Origin: CAZHHM01 sp964532225
GTDB lineage: Bacteria; Margulisbacteria; WOR-1; JAKLHX01
Reading direction: 5' to 3'
Assembly: GCA_964532225.1 (NCBI GenBank)
Contig: CAZHHM010000002.1
Location: 1-64,000 of the forward strand
DNA: 64,000 nt
The translations under genes and the position numbers were made by a program. The notes below the pieces were generated by a model. The model searched no databases and was not told where the DNA came from. It worked only from the letters and a program-made list of their open reading frames with translations. Within the stretch, counting starts at the first letter, position 1; each line of letters opens with the position of its first letter. Below are positions 24,265-31,835 of the stretch, piece after piece.

Positions 24265-24300
24265 GATTACTGAGCACTACCGCTTATCAGAGGACTAAGA

Positions 24301-24831
24301 TCATTTATTTATTGGTATCGGGAACTTTTCCCTATATGCCTTAATAAGATCTTCAAAAGAGTTACTTTCCGGACTCTCCTCAATAGATTTAACATAATCG
24401 ATAGTTTCAGAATCCTTATAATTGATTAGTTTATTTAAGTAACTTAAATCAAGTTTCTTTATCGATCCTCCATCCGATTCTTTCATCTTCTCCATATATT
24501 CCTTAATAAACCCCTTGAACTTCATTTTCTGTGAACCGGTCAATTTATTCCAATAACTGTTATTATTTGCATCTGACGGCCAAGCTGTCGCTTTATTTAA
24601 AATGTGGTCAACATATTTAAGAAATTCATCTTCTGTCATTGATTTCGACTCCGCACTAAGAAAGGCATGCCAGACCCAAACAGCCGCCTGTAATGTTCCA
24701 TAGGACATTGGCCTGTCTTTATCCGCTACTACTTTTTCGAGCTCTTCCCGTGTAATAACCCCATTCTTATCCCCATCGCTGACCTGAACTGCCATCGTCC
24801 ATATTCGATTGCCTATTATTGGTGAGCTCAT
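24301..24831 (-). CDS. EF-hand-containing protein of unknown function
   Basis: A 176-aa protein with one clear EF-hand calcium loop, DGDKNGVITREE, at residues 19-30 followed by a helix. A second weaker candidate lies around residues 117-130 (ESDGGSIKKLDLSYLN). There is no signal peptide. AAAAGGAG precedes the ATG. The gene is distinctly richer in A and T than its neighbours (many TTA, AAA and TTT codons) and stands alone between two repeat-filled spacers with its own terminator, which suggests acquisition from elsewhere. A calcium-regulated role is inferred only from the motif. Confidence 0.75.
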   Translation of the reverse strand: MSSPIIGNRIWTMAVQVSDGDKNGVITREELEKVVADKDRPMSYGTLQAAVWVWHAFLSAESKSMTEDEFLKYVDHILNKATAWPSDANNNSYWNKLTGSQKMKFKGFIKEYMEKMKESDGGSIKKLDLSYLNKLINYKDSETIDYVKSIEESPESNSFEDLIKAYREKFPIPINK

Positions 24832-25068
24832 CTTTCTTCTCCTTTTTCGTAAACCTTACCATCGATTTCTCCGCCACACACCATTAGAGTTGACTGCAGA
24901 AATACCCGGATCGAACCCGCCCAACCCCCTGCATATATATATCGTCATTTTATGCCAGGGTTCTCGCTGCATTTTGGACGACCTCCGAACAATAATAAAT
25001 CCCAAATTACAAAACTGTCCCCTTTCCTGTTTGTGATTTGTTATTTGGTGCTTTTCTGTGATTTGTAA

Positions 25069-25119
25069 TTTGCCCGCCTGCCAACACCTAGCCGTAGGCT
25101 TGGCGGGCAGGTAATTTGG
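25069..25119. repeat. 51-bp hairpin repeat, copy 2
   Basis: Identical to 24154-24204. Confidence 0.85.
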
Positions 25120-25175
25120 TGCTTTGGTAATTGGTGCTTGGTGCTTTAATTTGCCATTGGTAATCGGTCATTTCC

Positions 25176-25275
25176 NNNNNNNNNNNNNNNNNNNNNNNNN
25201 NNNNNNNNNNNNNNNNNNNNNNNNNNNNNNNNNNNNNNNNNNNNNNNNNNNNNNNNNNNNNNNNNNNNNNNNNNN
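25176..25275. other. Assembly gap of exactly 100 N
   Basis: The 55 nt before the gap (25121-25175) are identical to the 55 nt after it (25276-25330), so the N run is probably a scaffolding placeholder over a shared k-mer end. Confidence 0.9.
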
Positions 25276-25333
25276 GCTTTGGTAATTGGTGCTTGGTGCT
25301 TTAATTTGCCATTGGTAATCGGTCATTTCCGCC

Positions 25334-25460
25334 GGCCATACTGCCTCTAGGGCCCTTGCTTCGCTCCGCTCGCAATGACCGTTCGCAAAGACATACTGCG
25401 GTCATCCCAGGGTATTCCTACCTCTAGTGCCCGGCCCGCCACGGCGGGGCAACTCTGCTT
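25334..25460. repeat. Diverged copy of the 69-bp repeat family
   Basis: Shares CTGCCTCTAGG, CGTTCGCAAAGACAT, CTGCGGTCATCCCAGGG and the CCCGCCACGGCGGGG tail with 22634-22815; carries a CTTCGCTCCGCTCGCAATGA insert not present there. Confidence 0.75.
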
Positions 25461-25558
25461 CAACCCCCTTCAACCTTTAACATTCAACTTTAAACCAACC
25501 AACTAACAAACTTTCCCACTTCCCCTCTGCTATAATCCCCTTCAGGAGGTATCTGCAT

Positions 25559-25861
25559 ATGAAAGGCTTCATCGATTTTATCCGTGAACAAGGCGTAGTA
25601 GGGCTTGCCGTCGGTTTCATTCTTGGTGGCGCGGTATCAAAGCTGGTGAGCGCTGTCGTAAGCGATCTTATTAATCCGGTACTTGGGCTGGCTCTAAGCG
25701 CTGCGGGGAACCTTAAGGAGGTCGCGCTTCAGATAGGCCCGGCAAAGATCTTGTGGGGGAACTTTCTCAGCACCCTTATAGACTTCGTGGTAGTTGCCGC
25801 TGTTGTCTATTTCGGCGTTAAGATCCTGGGGATGGACAAGCTGGACAAGAAAAAGGGATAG
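25559..25861 (+). CDS. mscL: Large-conductance mechanosensitive channel
   Basis: MscL forms a pentameric emergency channel that opens on osmotic down-shock. The 100-aa protein has the N-terminal amphipathic helix (FIDFIREQGVVGLAVGFILGG), first membrane helix with the VGFILGGAVSKLVSAVVSDL pore segment, a periplasmic loop and the second membrane helix (LIDFVVVAAVVYFGVKIL). It is short: most MscL are 130-150 aa, and here both the loop and the C-terminal cytoplasmic helix are reduced. AGGAGGT precedes the ATG. Channel function should be kept since the pore helices are complete. Confidence 0.85.
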   Translation: MKGFIDFIREQGVVGLAVGFILGGAVSKLVSAVVSDLINPVLGLALSAAGNLKEVALQIGPAKILWGNFLSTLIDFVVVAAVVYFGVKILGMDKLDKKKG

Positions 25862-26005
25862 AAAGCAGGAAGACCGTTTGGGGGAGACTGTTTAATACGA
25901 CCGTTTTGGGGAGACCGTATTGGCGAGACCTTTCTGAAAAGCTCTTCAATACAGTCTTCCCAGTACAGTCTTTCCAATACAGTCTTTTCAATACGGTCTT
26001 TTCAT
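25862..26005. repeat. Inverted array of AATACAGTCTTTCC words
   Basis: Left half reads GACCGTTTGGGGGAGACTG..., right half is made of CAATACAGTCTTTCC words. GACCGTATTG at 25913-25922 pairs with CAATACGGTC at 25989-25998. It fills the whole space between the convergent stops of mscL and the cation transporter. The same word family recurs at 54491-54560. Confidence 0.8.
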
Positions 26006-26881
26006 TTATTCCCTGTGCTGCTCCGGTTCCTGATGAATGCTCAGGTAACAGCGGTCAACTTTTTTCTTGATCTCGCCCTCGATCTTCTCGGTCTCCGAAT
26101 GGGCCTGTTCTATGCTCATCTTGGGATCAAGATGGATGTTCACCTCGACAAAAACGTCCGCGCCTGAACTGCGGACCCTTATGTCGTGGAAAGAATGGAC
26201 GGCAGGGGCACCTTTCAGCACCTCCTCGATGACCACCTTAACATTTTGGGGAGCTTTATCTATGAGAGCGTCTATGGACCTTCTGCCAAGCCTTATGGAA
26301 ACGCTTATCACCACGCCTGCAACGACCAGCGCGGCAATAGAGTCGGCCGCGAACAGTCCGAAATTGGCGCAGATAAGGCCTACCAGCACGACCAGAGAGC
26401 TCCAGATATCTGTTGAAAAATGTAGAGCGTCGGCCTCGAGCGCCTGGCTGTTGTACTTTTTCGCTGTCCTGTAAAGCACCGCGGACCTTGACGCGTCAAC
26501 AATGATAGAAACGATCACAACGGCATAGCTCCAGAAGGTGATATCGATATGAACATCACCCGTGATAAGCCTCTTTCCTGCCTCGTATATGATCCAGACG
26601 CATGTAATGAGAAGAAGTATGGTCTGCACAAAAGCCGAAAGGTTCTCTACCTTGCCGTGTCCGTACTGATGATCGCTGTCAGCCGGCCTGTCGGATATTC
26701 TGACCGAAAAGAAAGTGATTATTGCGGCTGCAAGATCAAGGCAGGAATGGAGAGCCTCGGACAGTATACCCAAACTTCCCGTAAGAAGCCCTACCAGAAG
26801 CTTTGAGCCGGTAAGGAATACTGCCGCTGCCACAGATGAAAGCGCAACGTTCTGTTTTTCTGCTATATGATGGTCATGCAT
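26006..26881 (-). CDS. Cation diffusion facilitator transporter
   Basis: A 291-aa CDF-family antiporter that exports divalent metal such as zinc, iron or manganese against protons. Six membrane helices are visible. The metal-site motifs HSCLDLAA (helix 2) and HFSTDIWSS (helix 5, HxxxD) are kept, as is DSDHQYGHGKVENL. The C-terminal cytoplasmic domain has HDIRVRSSGADVFVEVNIHL. The metal cannot be named. The ATG lies 9 nt from a TGATATAAT box without a ribosome site, so the mRNA is probably leaderless. Confidence 0.93.
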   Translation of the reverse strand: MHDHHIAEKQNVALSSVAAAVFLTGSKLLVGLLTGSLGILSEALHSCLDLAAAIITFFSVRISDRPADSDHQYGHGKVENLSAFVQTILLLITCVWIIYEAGKRLITGDVHIDITFWSYAVVIVSIIVDASRSAVLYRTAKKYNSQALEADALHFSTDIWSSLVVLVGLICANFGLFAADSIAALVVAGVVISVSIRLGRRSIDALIDKAPQNVKVVIEEVLKGAPAVHSFHDIRVRSSGADVFVEVNIHLDPKMSIEQAHSETEKIEGEIKKKVDRCYLSIHQEPEQHRE

Positions 26882-26890
26882 ATTCTTGAA

Positions 26891-26896
26891 ATTATA
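26891..26896 (-). promoter_or_regulatory. Extended -10 promoter of the cation transporter
   Basis: TG-A-TATAAT on the minus strand, 9 nt from the ATG at 26881; divergent from the TspO promoter. Confidence 0.65.
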
Positions 26897-26906
26897 TCAC
26901 TTACTG

Positions 26907-26912
26907 TATAAT
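26907..26912 (+). promoter_or_regulatory. -10 box of the TspO gene
   Basis: TATAAT 21 nt before the ATG at 26934, with GGAGGTG at 26922-26928 on a short leader. Confidence 0.65.
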
Positions 26913-26933
26913 ACATTGAACGGAGGTGTAACC

Positions 26934-27431
26934 ATGGCAGTTAAAATGATGAAAGAAGCGGTCAAGAATTTTCTCGGCCTTGCCGCTGCGATAGCCGTTT
27001 GCCAGCTTGCCGGGACACTCGGGTCTATCTTCACCTTTCCCGCGATCCCAACCTGGTACGCGGCACTGAACAAACCTTTCTTCACTCCGCCCAACTGGCT
27101 TTTCGGGCCTGCATGGGGCCTTTGGTACACACTTATGGGTATTTCACTTTTCCTTGTATGGAAAAAGAGGAAGGAAAAAGGAGCGGCAGCAGCTCTTTAC
27201 ATCTTTGCACTTCAGCTCTTCCTGAACTTCCTCTGGAGCTTTATCTTTTTCGGACTTAAGATGGTGCTTCTGGCTCAGATAGAGATAGTGCTGCTGCTCG
27301 CTGCAATTACATGGAATATCTACGCGTTCGGGAAGATATCCAGAGCGGCCGCCTGGCTGCTTGTCCCCTATCTCATCTGGGTAGCGTTCGCTTCGACGCT
27401 TAATCTCGGAGTGCTTTTGCTGAACCCTTGA
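26934..27431 (+). CDS. tspO: TspO/MBR family tryptophan-rich protein
   Basis: A 165-aa protein with five membrane helices. The family segments are clear: FTFPAIPTWYAALNKPFFTP (about 37-56) and PNWLFGPAWGLWYTLMGISL, then FLNFLWSFIFFGLK and a final helix. TspO proteins bind porphyrins and other hydrophobic ligands and sit in the outer membrane of some bacteria. The ATG at 26934 is chosen because GGAGGTG stands 5 nt upstream; a longer open frame reaching 26886 runs through the promoter. The physiological ligand is unknown here. Confidence 0.93.
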   Translation: MAVKMMKEAVKNFLGLAAAIAVCQLAGTLGSIFTFPAIPTWYAALNKPFFTPPNWLFGPAWGLWYTLMGISLFLVWKKRKEKGAAAALYIFALQLFLNFLWSFIFFGLKMVLLAQIEIVLLLAAITWNIYAFGKISRAAAWLLVPYLIWVAFASTLNLGVLLLNP

Positions 27432-27442
27432 TAGCATTGCTG

Positions 27443-27448
27443 TATAAT
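27443..27448 (+). promoter_or_regulatory. -10 box of the sugar-nucleotide SDR cluster
   Basis: TATAAT ending 7 nt before the ATG at 27456; no ribosome site, so the first gene is probably leaderless. Confidence 0.65.
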
Positions 27449-27455
27449 TTGTTCC

Positions 27456-28337
27456 ATGGCTGCTAAGAACATACTGCTTACCGGGGCAACGGGCTTTCTG
27501 GGAAGCAATTTTTTAAGGGTACTGCTTGAGAACGGCTACTGCGTGACGGCGCTTAAAAGGGCATCCTCCGATCTCTCGCGCATAAAAGACCTCGCCGGGA
27601 GGATCTCAGCTATTGACACTGACAAGGTCGATATCGAGAGTAACTTCCGGAACGGCAGGATAGATGCCGTTGTCCATTGCGCCACAAATTACGGACGCGG
27701 GGATGTAGACCCTGTCGAACTTATCGAAGCAAATCTCATACTCCCGCTCCGCCTCCTGAACATCATGAAGAAGAGCGGTACAAAGGCGTTCATAAATACT
27801 GACACAATTCTCGATAAAAGGATCAGTACTTATTCCCTTTCAAAAAGCCAGTTCAGGGAATGGCTGAAGATGTTCTCCTCTGAAATGACCTGCGTGAACG
27901 CCAGTCTTGAGCATTTTTACGGCCCCGGCGATGACCCCACGAAATTCGTGACCTCCATGGTCCTTAAGATGCTTAACGGCGAAAATCCGATCAGGCTTAC
28001 TAAAGGGGAGCAAAAAAGGGGATTTCTCTATGTCGACGATGTGACTGCCGCGCTGCTTAAGATACTTGACAACGCTTTACGCCTTCCCGCGGGGTATTTC
28101 CACTACGATATCGCCTCCGACAAAAAGACGGCGATAAAAGATACGGTCGAGCTTATAAAAAAGCTCACCGGCAGCGCATCAGCCGCCGATCTTGGGGCCT
28201 TGCCCTACAGGGAAAATGAGATAATGGTCTATGATACCGATACTTCTGCTGTCAAAGATCTCGGGTGGTCGCAAAAGATATCGCTTGAAGAAGGCCTGGA
28301 ACTGACGATAGAGAGCGAAAGAAAGAGAGCTTCATGA
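27456..28337 (+). CDS. NAD-dependent sugar-nucleotide SDR (CDP-paratose/abequose synthase-like)
   Basis: A 293-aa extended short-chain dehydrogenase. TGATGFLGSNFLR (about 8-20) is the NAD-binding glycine motif and YSLSK (near 128) the catalytic YxxxK. The middle segment EHFYGPGDDPTKFVTSMV and KRGFLYVDDV are typical of the RfbJ/RfbS group that reduces CDP-4-keto-3,6-dideoxyglucose. The next gene looks like a CDP-paratose 2-epimerase, which fits. The stop overlaps the next start (ATGA). Exact product stereochemistry is not decidable from sequence. Confidence 0.85.
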   Translation: MAAKNILLTGATGFLGSNFLRVLLENGYCVTALKRASSDLSRIKDLAGRISAIDTDKVDIESNFRNGRIDAVVHCATNYGRGDVDPVELIEANLILPLRLLNIMKKSGTKAFINTDTILDKRISTYSLSKSQFREWLKMFSSEMTCVNASLEHFYGPGDDPTKFVTSMVLKMLNGENPIRLTKGEQKRGFLYVDDVTAALLKILDNALRLPAGYFHYDIASDKKTAIKDTVELIKKLTGSASAADLGALPYRENEIMVYDTDTSAVKDLGWSQKISLEEGLELTIESERKRAS

Positions 28338-29353
28338 AACTGCTTATAACCGGAGGCTGCGGGTTCCTCGGCAGCAATCTTGCAAGGACGGCGCTTGAGG
28401 CAGGGATAGATGTCTCGATACTCGACGACCTGTCAAGACAGGGATCGGAGAACAACCTGGAATGGTTAAAAGCAAAACACAACTTTAATTTCACCAATGA
28501 CGATATCCGCGATCATACTGCTGTTGAAACTCTCATCAGGGACATCAGGCCCGACGCGATATTCCATCTTGCCGGACAGGTGGCAATGACCACATCCCTG
28601 ATCGACCCGAAAATGGACTTTGAGATAAATGCCCTCGGCACGATGAACGTGCTCGACTGCGTCAGGAAGCATACACCCGAGGCAGTCGTTGTTTACTCAT
28701 CCACCAATAAGGTCTACGGGGACCTGGAGCGCTATACATATAAAGAGGAAAAGACCAGGTACGTCTGCGCCGAAAGGCCTGCCGGCTTTGACGAATCCGA
28801 ACCATTCTCCCCTTCCACCCCCTACGGCTGCTCAAAAGGTGCTGCGGATATCTGTTTACTTGACCATGCAAGGACCTACGGCACAAGGACTGTCGTTTTC
28901 AGGCACTCCTCGATGTACGGCGGACGCCAGTACCCTACATACGACCAGGGGTGGATAGGCTGGTTCGTAAAAATGGCGATCGAGACAAAGGAAGGCAAGC
29001 TCCGGGCCCCGTTCACCGTGACCGGCAACGGTAAACAGGTCCGCGACGTTCTTTACTGCGACGACCTGGTGGAACTGTATTTCAACGCTGTGAGGCATAT
29101 CGACAAGGCAAAAGGACATGCTTTTAACATCGGCGGAGGCATAGAGAACAGCCTGTCGATTGTTGAGCTGCTCAATATGCTTGAAAAAATGCTGGACATA
29201 AAGATGGATCATACTTTTATTAAAGAAAGGGACAGCGACCAGAAGGTCTTTGTGTCTAACAATTCAAAGGCGGAGAAGCTGCTTGGGTGGTCCCCGAGGA
29301 CAGATTGTCTCTCCGGTGTCAAAAAGACCGTGGAATGGATCAAAAATGCCTGA
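28334..29353 (+). CDS. Sugar-nucleotide epimerase (CDP-paratose 2-epimerase-like)
   Basis: A 339-aa extended SDR with GGCGFLGSNLAR at the N-terminus and YGCSK (near 170) as the catalytic YxxxK. YSSTNKVYGDLE and the long insert before the catalytic Tyr (TRYVCAERPAGFDES) match the CDP-paratose 2-epimerase (tyvelose epimerase) type rather than UDP-galactose epimerase. It is translationally coupled to the gene before it and overlaps the glycosyltransferase start by 8 nt. Together the two would supply a CDP-3,6-dideoxyhexose for a surface glycan. Confidence 0.85.
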   Translation: MKLLITGGCGFLGSNLARTALEAGIDVSILDDLSRQGSENNLEWLKAKHNFNFTNDDIRDHTAVETLIRDIRPDAIFHLAGQVAMTTSLIDPKMDFEINALGTMNVLDCVRKHTPEAVVVYSSTNKVYGDLERYTYKEEKTRYVCAERPAGFDESEPFSPSTPYGCSKGAADICLLDHARTYGTRTVVFRHSSMYGGRQYPTYDQGWIGWFVKMAIETKEGKLRAPFTVTGNGKQVRDVLYCDDLVELYFNAVRHIDKAKGHAFNIGGGIENSLSIVELLNMLEKMLDIKMDHTFIKERDSDQKVFVSNNSKAEKLLGWSPRTDCLSGVKKTVEWIKNA

Positions 29354-30035
29354 TATATCCGTCGTCATCCCCGCTTATGAAGAAGCAGAGAACCTGAAAG
29401 CGGTCATACCCGGAATAAAAAAAGCGTTCGAAGGCACAGGCCGCACTTTTGAGATCATAGTTGCCGATAAACTTGAAGGCTCCCAGGATACTGAAGCCGT
29501 TTGCAAAAGCGAAGGCTGCGTTTATCTCCGGAGAACTGGAGGCAACTCTTTCGGCGATGCCATGCGCACCGGCATAAGAGCCGCAGCAGGCAGGTCGATC
29601 CTAACGATGGATGCTGACGGCTCGCACACTCCCAAGACCATAACCGAAATGCTCAAATATACTGACGGCTTTGATGTCGTAGCCGCCTCAAGATATGTCA
29701 AAGGCGGGGACACCGAGAACCCAAGGTCTCTTGTGTTCATGAGCTGGGCCCTTAATCTCTCCTATTCCCTCATCCTGGGACTGGACTGCAGGGACGTATC
29801 TAACAATTACAAGCTTTACAAAGCAGAACTGCTCAAGCCCCTTGACCTTAAGTGCAATAATTTTGATATCGTCGAGGAGATCCTCTACAGGATAAAGAGG
29901 AACAAGCCGGACCTTAAGATAAAGGAGGTCCCTTTTGTCTTTAAGAAGAGGCTTTTCGGCAAGACAAAGAGGGATCTTTTCGTCTTCATGCTGTCATACG
30001 TCTTTTCTCTGGTAAAATTAAGACTATCTAAATGA
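29346..30035 (+). CDS. Family 2 glycosyltransferase (dolichol-phosphate mannose synthase-like)
   Basis: A 229-aa GT-A fold transferase. DISVVIPAYEEAENL opens the domain, TMDADGSH (DxD-type metal site) is near residue 90, and SLVFMSWALNLSYSLILGL plus FKKRLFGKTKRDL match polyprenyl-phosphate sugar transferases. It lacks a C-terminal membrane domain; the next gene, a GtrA-type membrane protein, probably supplies that function. I start at the ATG at 29346, inside the end of the epimerase gene; the longer open frame upstream belongs to that gene. Confidence 0.9.
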   Translation: MPDISVVIPAYEEAENLKAVIPGIKKAFEGTGRTFEIIVADKLEGSQDTEAVCKSEGCVYLRRTGGNSFGDAMRTGIRAAAGRSILTMDADGSHTPKTITEMLKYTDGFDVVAASRYVKGGDTENPRSLVFMSWALNLSYSLILGLDCRDVSNNYKLYKAELLKPLDLKCNNFDIVEEILYRIKRNKPDLKIKEVPFVFKKRLFGKTKRDLFVFMLSYVFSLVKLRLSK

Positions 30036-30451
30036 GGACATTTCTCCGCAAGGCCCTGAAAGACAAAACCCACAACACTTACGTACAGTTTGGCAGGTCG
30101 GTATTCGTGGGCGGGGCCGCTTTCCTGGTCGACTTCATCATCCTCTGGACGCTTACCGACCATATGGGCATACACTATCTCATTTCGGCGCTTTTCGGCT
30201 TCACTTTGGGGCTTGCAACGGCCTATGTCCTTAGCATCTACTGGGTCTTCAAGGACAGGCTCCTCAACAAGCCGTGGCTTGAGTTCATCATATTCTGCGG
30301 CATTGGTGTCGTTGGCATCATACTTAACGAGTTCCTGCTTTGGTTCTTTTCCGACGTGATGCTGCTGCATTACCTTATGTCAAAAATAGTGGCCACCATA
30401 GTTGTTTTCCCTTTCAACTTCTTTGCCAGGAAGCATTTCCTCTTTAAATAG
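30032..30451 (+). CDS. GtrA-family membrane protein
   Basis: A 139-aa protein with four membrane helices and the GtrA pattern FGRSVFVGGAAFLVDFIILW at the start and FPFNFFARKHFLF at the end. GtrA-type proteins are thought to flip polyprenyl-phosphate sugars or assist the partner transferase. Its ATG overlaps the stop of the glycosyltransferase gene (ATGA), so the pair is coupled. This supports a surface-glycan decoration role for the cluster. Confidence 0.9.
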   Translation: MRTFLRKALKDKTHNTYVQFGRSVFVGGAAFLVDFIILWTLTDHMGIHYLISALFGFTLGLATAYVLSIYWVFKDRLLNKPWLEFIIFCGIGVVGIILNEFLLWFFSDVMLLHYLMSKIVATIVVFPFNFFARKHFLFK

Positions 30452-30499
30452 CCTTGTTGAAACGCGGGGCCGGCCGTTATATCATTGTTGCGGGTAGTA

Positions 30500-31108
30500 A
30501 TGGCAAAGCAGATATCATACAAACAGGCTTTCAACAGGGGATTTGAGGTATTCAAGTCAAACTTTGATTATTTCATACTCCTTTTCGTCCTGTTATTCCT
30601 TTTCACCATGGGCGAGAGCTATGTGCAGAGCTCGCTCGACCCAATCCCTGCCGCAGGCATAGCCGCGCAGGTCCTGATATTCTGTCTAAATATCGTCATA
30701 TCGATGGGCCTGATACGGCTCTCTCTTGATTTTCTCGACGGCAAGAGGCCGCATATGACCGAGATCTTCTCCCCTGCGAACCTTTTTATCAAATTCCTGA
30801 CAGCCAGTGTGCTGTATGCAGCGGCGTCGATAGCAGGACTGATACTGCTGATAATCCCGGGACTGATACTTGGCATCAGGCTCATGTTCTTCGACTATTT
30901 TGTCATCGACAAGGGCATGGACGGGCTTTCCGCAGTAAAAGAGAGCTGGAAGATAACACAGGGCCTCTTCTGGCCGCTTTCGGTCTTCGTATCGTTAGCT
31001 ATACTCATCAACATCGCCGGCATACTGCTCTTCGGGCTCGGACTTATCGTGACCATACCTGTCACCATAGTGGCTGAGGCGTTCCTGTACAGAGAGCTGA
31101 CCTCGTAA
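30500..31108 (+). CDS. Integral membrane protein of unknown function
   Basis: A 202-aa protein with about five hydrophobic segments, starting AKQISYKQAFNRGFEVFKSN. The repeated pattern of a soluble helix followed by paired membrane helices, and LIIPGLILGIRLMFFDYFVID, recall the DUF975/glycerophosphodiester-phosphodiesterase membrane-domain type. The protein at 38304 looks broadly similar. ATG at 30500 is preferred over an upstream TTG. A TATCAT lies 14 nt upstream. Function unknown. Confidence 0.75.
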   Translation: MAKQISYKQAFNRGFEVFKSNFDYFILLFVLLFLFTMGESYVQSSLDPIPAAGIAAQVLIFCLNIVISMGLIRLSLDFLDGKRPHMTEIFSPANLFIKFLTASVLYAAASIAGLILLIIPGLILGIRLMFFDYFVIDKGMDGLSAVKESWKITQGLFWPLSVFVSLAILINIAGILLFGLGLIVTIPVTIVAEAFLYRELTS

Positions 31109-31110
31109 AA

Positions 31111-31527
31111 ATGCCACGGTTCAGCGTTTCACCCGAAAAAGAAGCGTCGCTCATCAAGCTCATGTCCGGCCTCGGCATAGAAGAAAAGGACCTCACCGAA
31201 AGGTTCGTCCATTCTTCGGGTCCGGGCGGGCAGAACGTCAACAAGACCTCGACGGCCGTCTACCTGAAACATATCCCTTCGGGCATAGAGGTAAAATGCG
31301 CCGGCACAAGGTCCCAGTCGCTCAACAGGTTCCTCGCCCGCAGGATACTTGCTGAAAAGATCGAATGCGCGGTAAAACATAAAAGGTCGGAAGAGCAGAA
31401 GCGCAGGGAAAAGATAAGGCGCCAGAAAAGGAAGCGTTCAAAGAGGGCAAAAGATAAAATGCTCCGCGACAAGAAGTTCGTCTCATACAAGAAATCTTTA
31501 AGAAAGAAGTCGGAAATAATTGAATAA
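31111..31527 (+). CDS. Peptide chain release factor-like protein (GGQ domain)
   Basis: A 138-aa protein carrying only the release-factor catalytic domain: HSSGPGGQNVNKTSTAVYL (about 33-51) holds the GGQ that triggers peptidyl-tRNA hydrolysis. The C-terminal third is very basic (about 90-135, rich in Lys/Arg) and should enter the ribosomal tunnel or mRNA channel, as in rescue factors such as ArfB. No stop-codon recognition domain is present. So a ribosome-rescue hydrolase is the best reading. It is 2 nt after the membrane protein gene. Confidence 0.88.
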   Translation: MPRFSVSPEKEASLIKLMSGLGIEEKDLTERFVHSSGPGGQNVNKTSTAVYLKHIPSGIEVKCAGTRSQSLNRFLARRILAEKIECAVKHKRSEEQKRREKIRRQKRKRSKRAKDKMLRDKKFVSYKKSLRKKSEIIE

Positions 31528-31551
31528 TTTGGTCATTGGGATTTATTCACT

Positions 31552-31824
31552 ATGAGCATCTTCGAAATAGTGATGCTGCTGTGCTTCGGGGCCGCGTGGC
31601 CCTTTTCGATACACAGGTCCTACGTTTCAAGGAACAACTCGGGAAAAAGCCTGATATTCCTTGTGATAGTGCTTATCGGCTATATCAGCGGGATAATACA
31701 TAAACTTCTCTACTCGACCGATGCTGTGGTCTTTCTCTATATGCTCAACGGCCTGATGGTGATTACTGATATTATAATTTTCTTCAGGAATAAGAGGTTC
31801 AGCAACGAAGGGCTGGACCTGTAA
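31552..31824 (+). CDS. Small conserved membrane protein, 90 aa
   Basis: A 90-aa protein with three membrane helices (about 4-18, 30-48 and 57-78). The opening FEIVMLLCFGAAWPFSIHRSY and the KSLIFLVIVLIGYISGIIHK segment are features I associate with a widespread but unnamed family in anaerobic bacteria, of PQ-loop-like size. The spacer before it begins with a GGTCATTGG repeat word directly after the release-factor stop. It is followed 11 nt later by a flavodoxin gene. Confidence 0.75.
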   Translation: MSIFEIVMLLCFGAAWPFSIHRSYVSRNNSGKSLIFLVIVLIGYISGIIHKLLYSTDAVVFLYMLNGLMVITDIIIFFRNKRFSNEGLDL

Positions 31825-31835
31825 AGGAGGCGATC

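Larger units (their letters stand above)
24832..25558. other. Gene-free spacer with repeats and assembly gap
   Basis: 24832-25010 holds nothing recognisable. From 25011 on it consists of TTGGTGCTTGG-type words, the 51-bp hairpin copy 2, the N gap, a diverged copy of the 69-bp unit, and an AACCAACTAACAAACTTTCCC word run before the mscL promoter (TGCTATAAT near 25529-25537). Confidence 0.7.

Noticed and set aside
24809..25036. Plus-strand 75-codon frame
   Set aside because: Antisense to the start of the EF-hand gene, no ribosome site, low-complexity end in repeats.
23687..25460. Possible CRISPR array
   Set aside because: Repeat units are few, of different lengths and not separated by uniform unique spacers; no cas genes.
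26886..26933. Longer N-terminus for TspO
   Set aside because: It would cross the promoter and ribosome site; GGAGGTG fixes the ATG at 26934.
29250..29345. Longer N-terminus for the glycosyltransferase
   Set aside because: The extra 32 codons overlap the epimerase gene in another frame and look non-native; the domain begins at the ATG at 29346.
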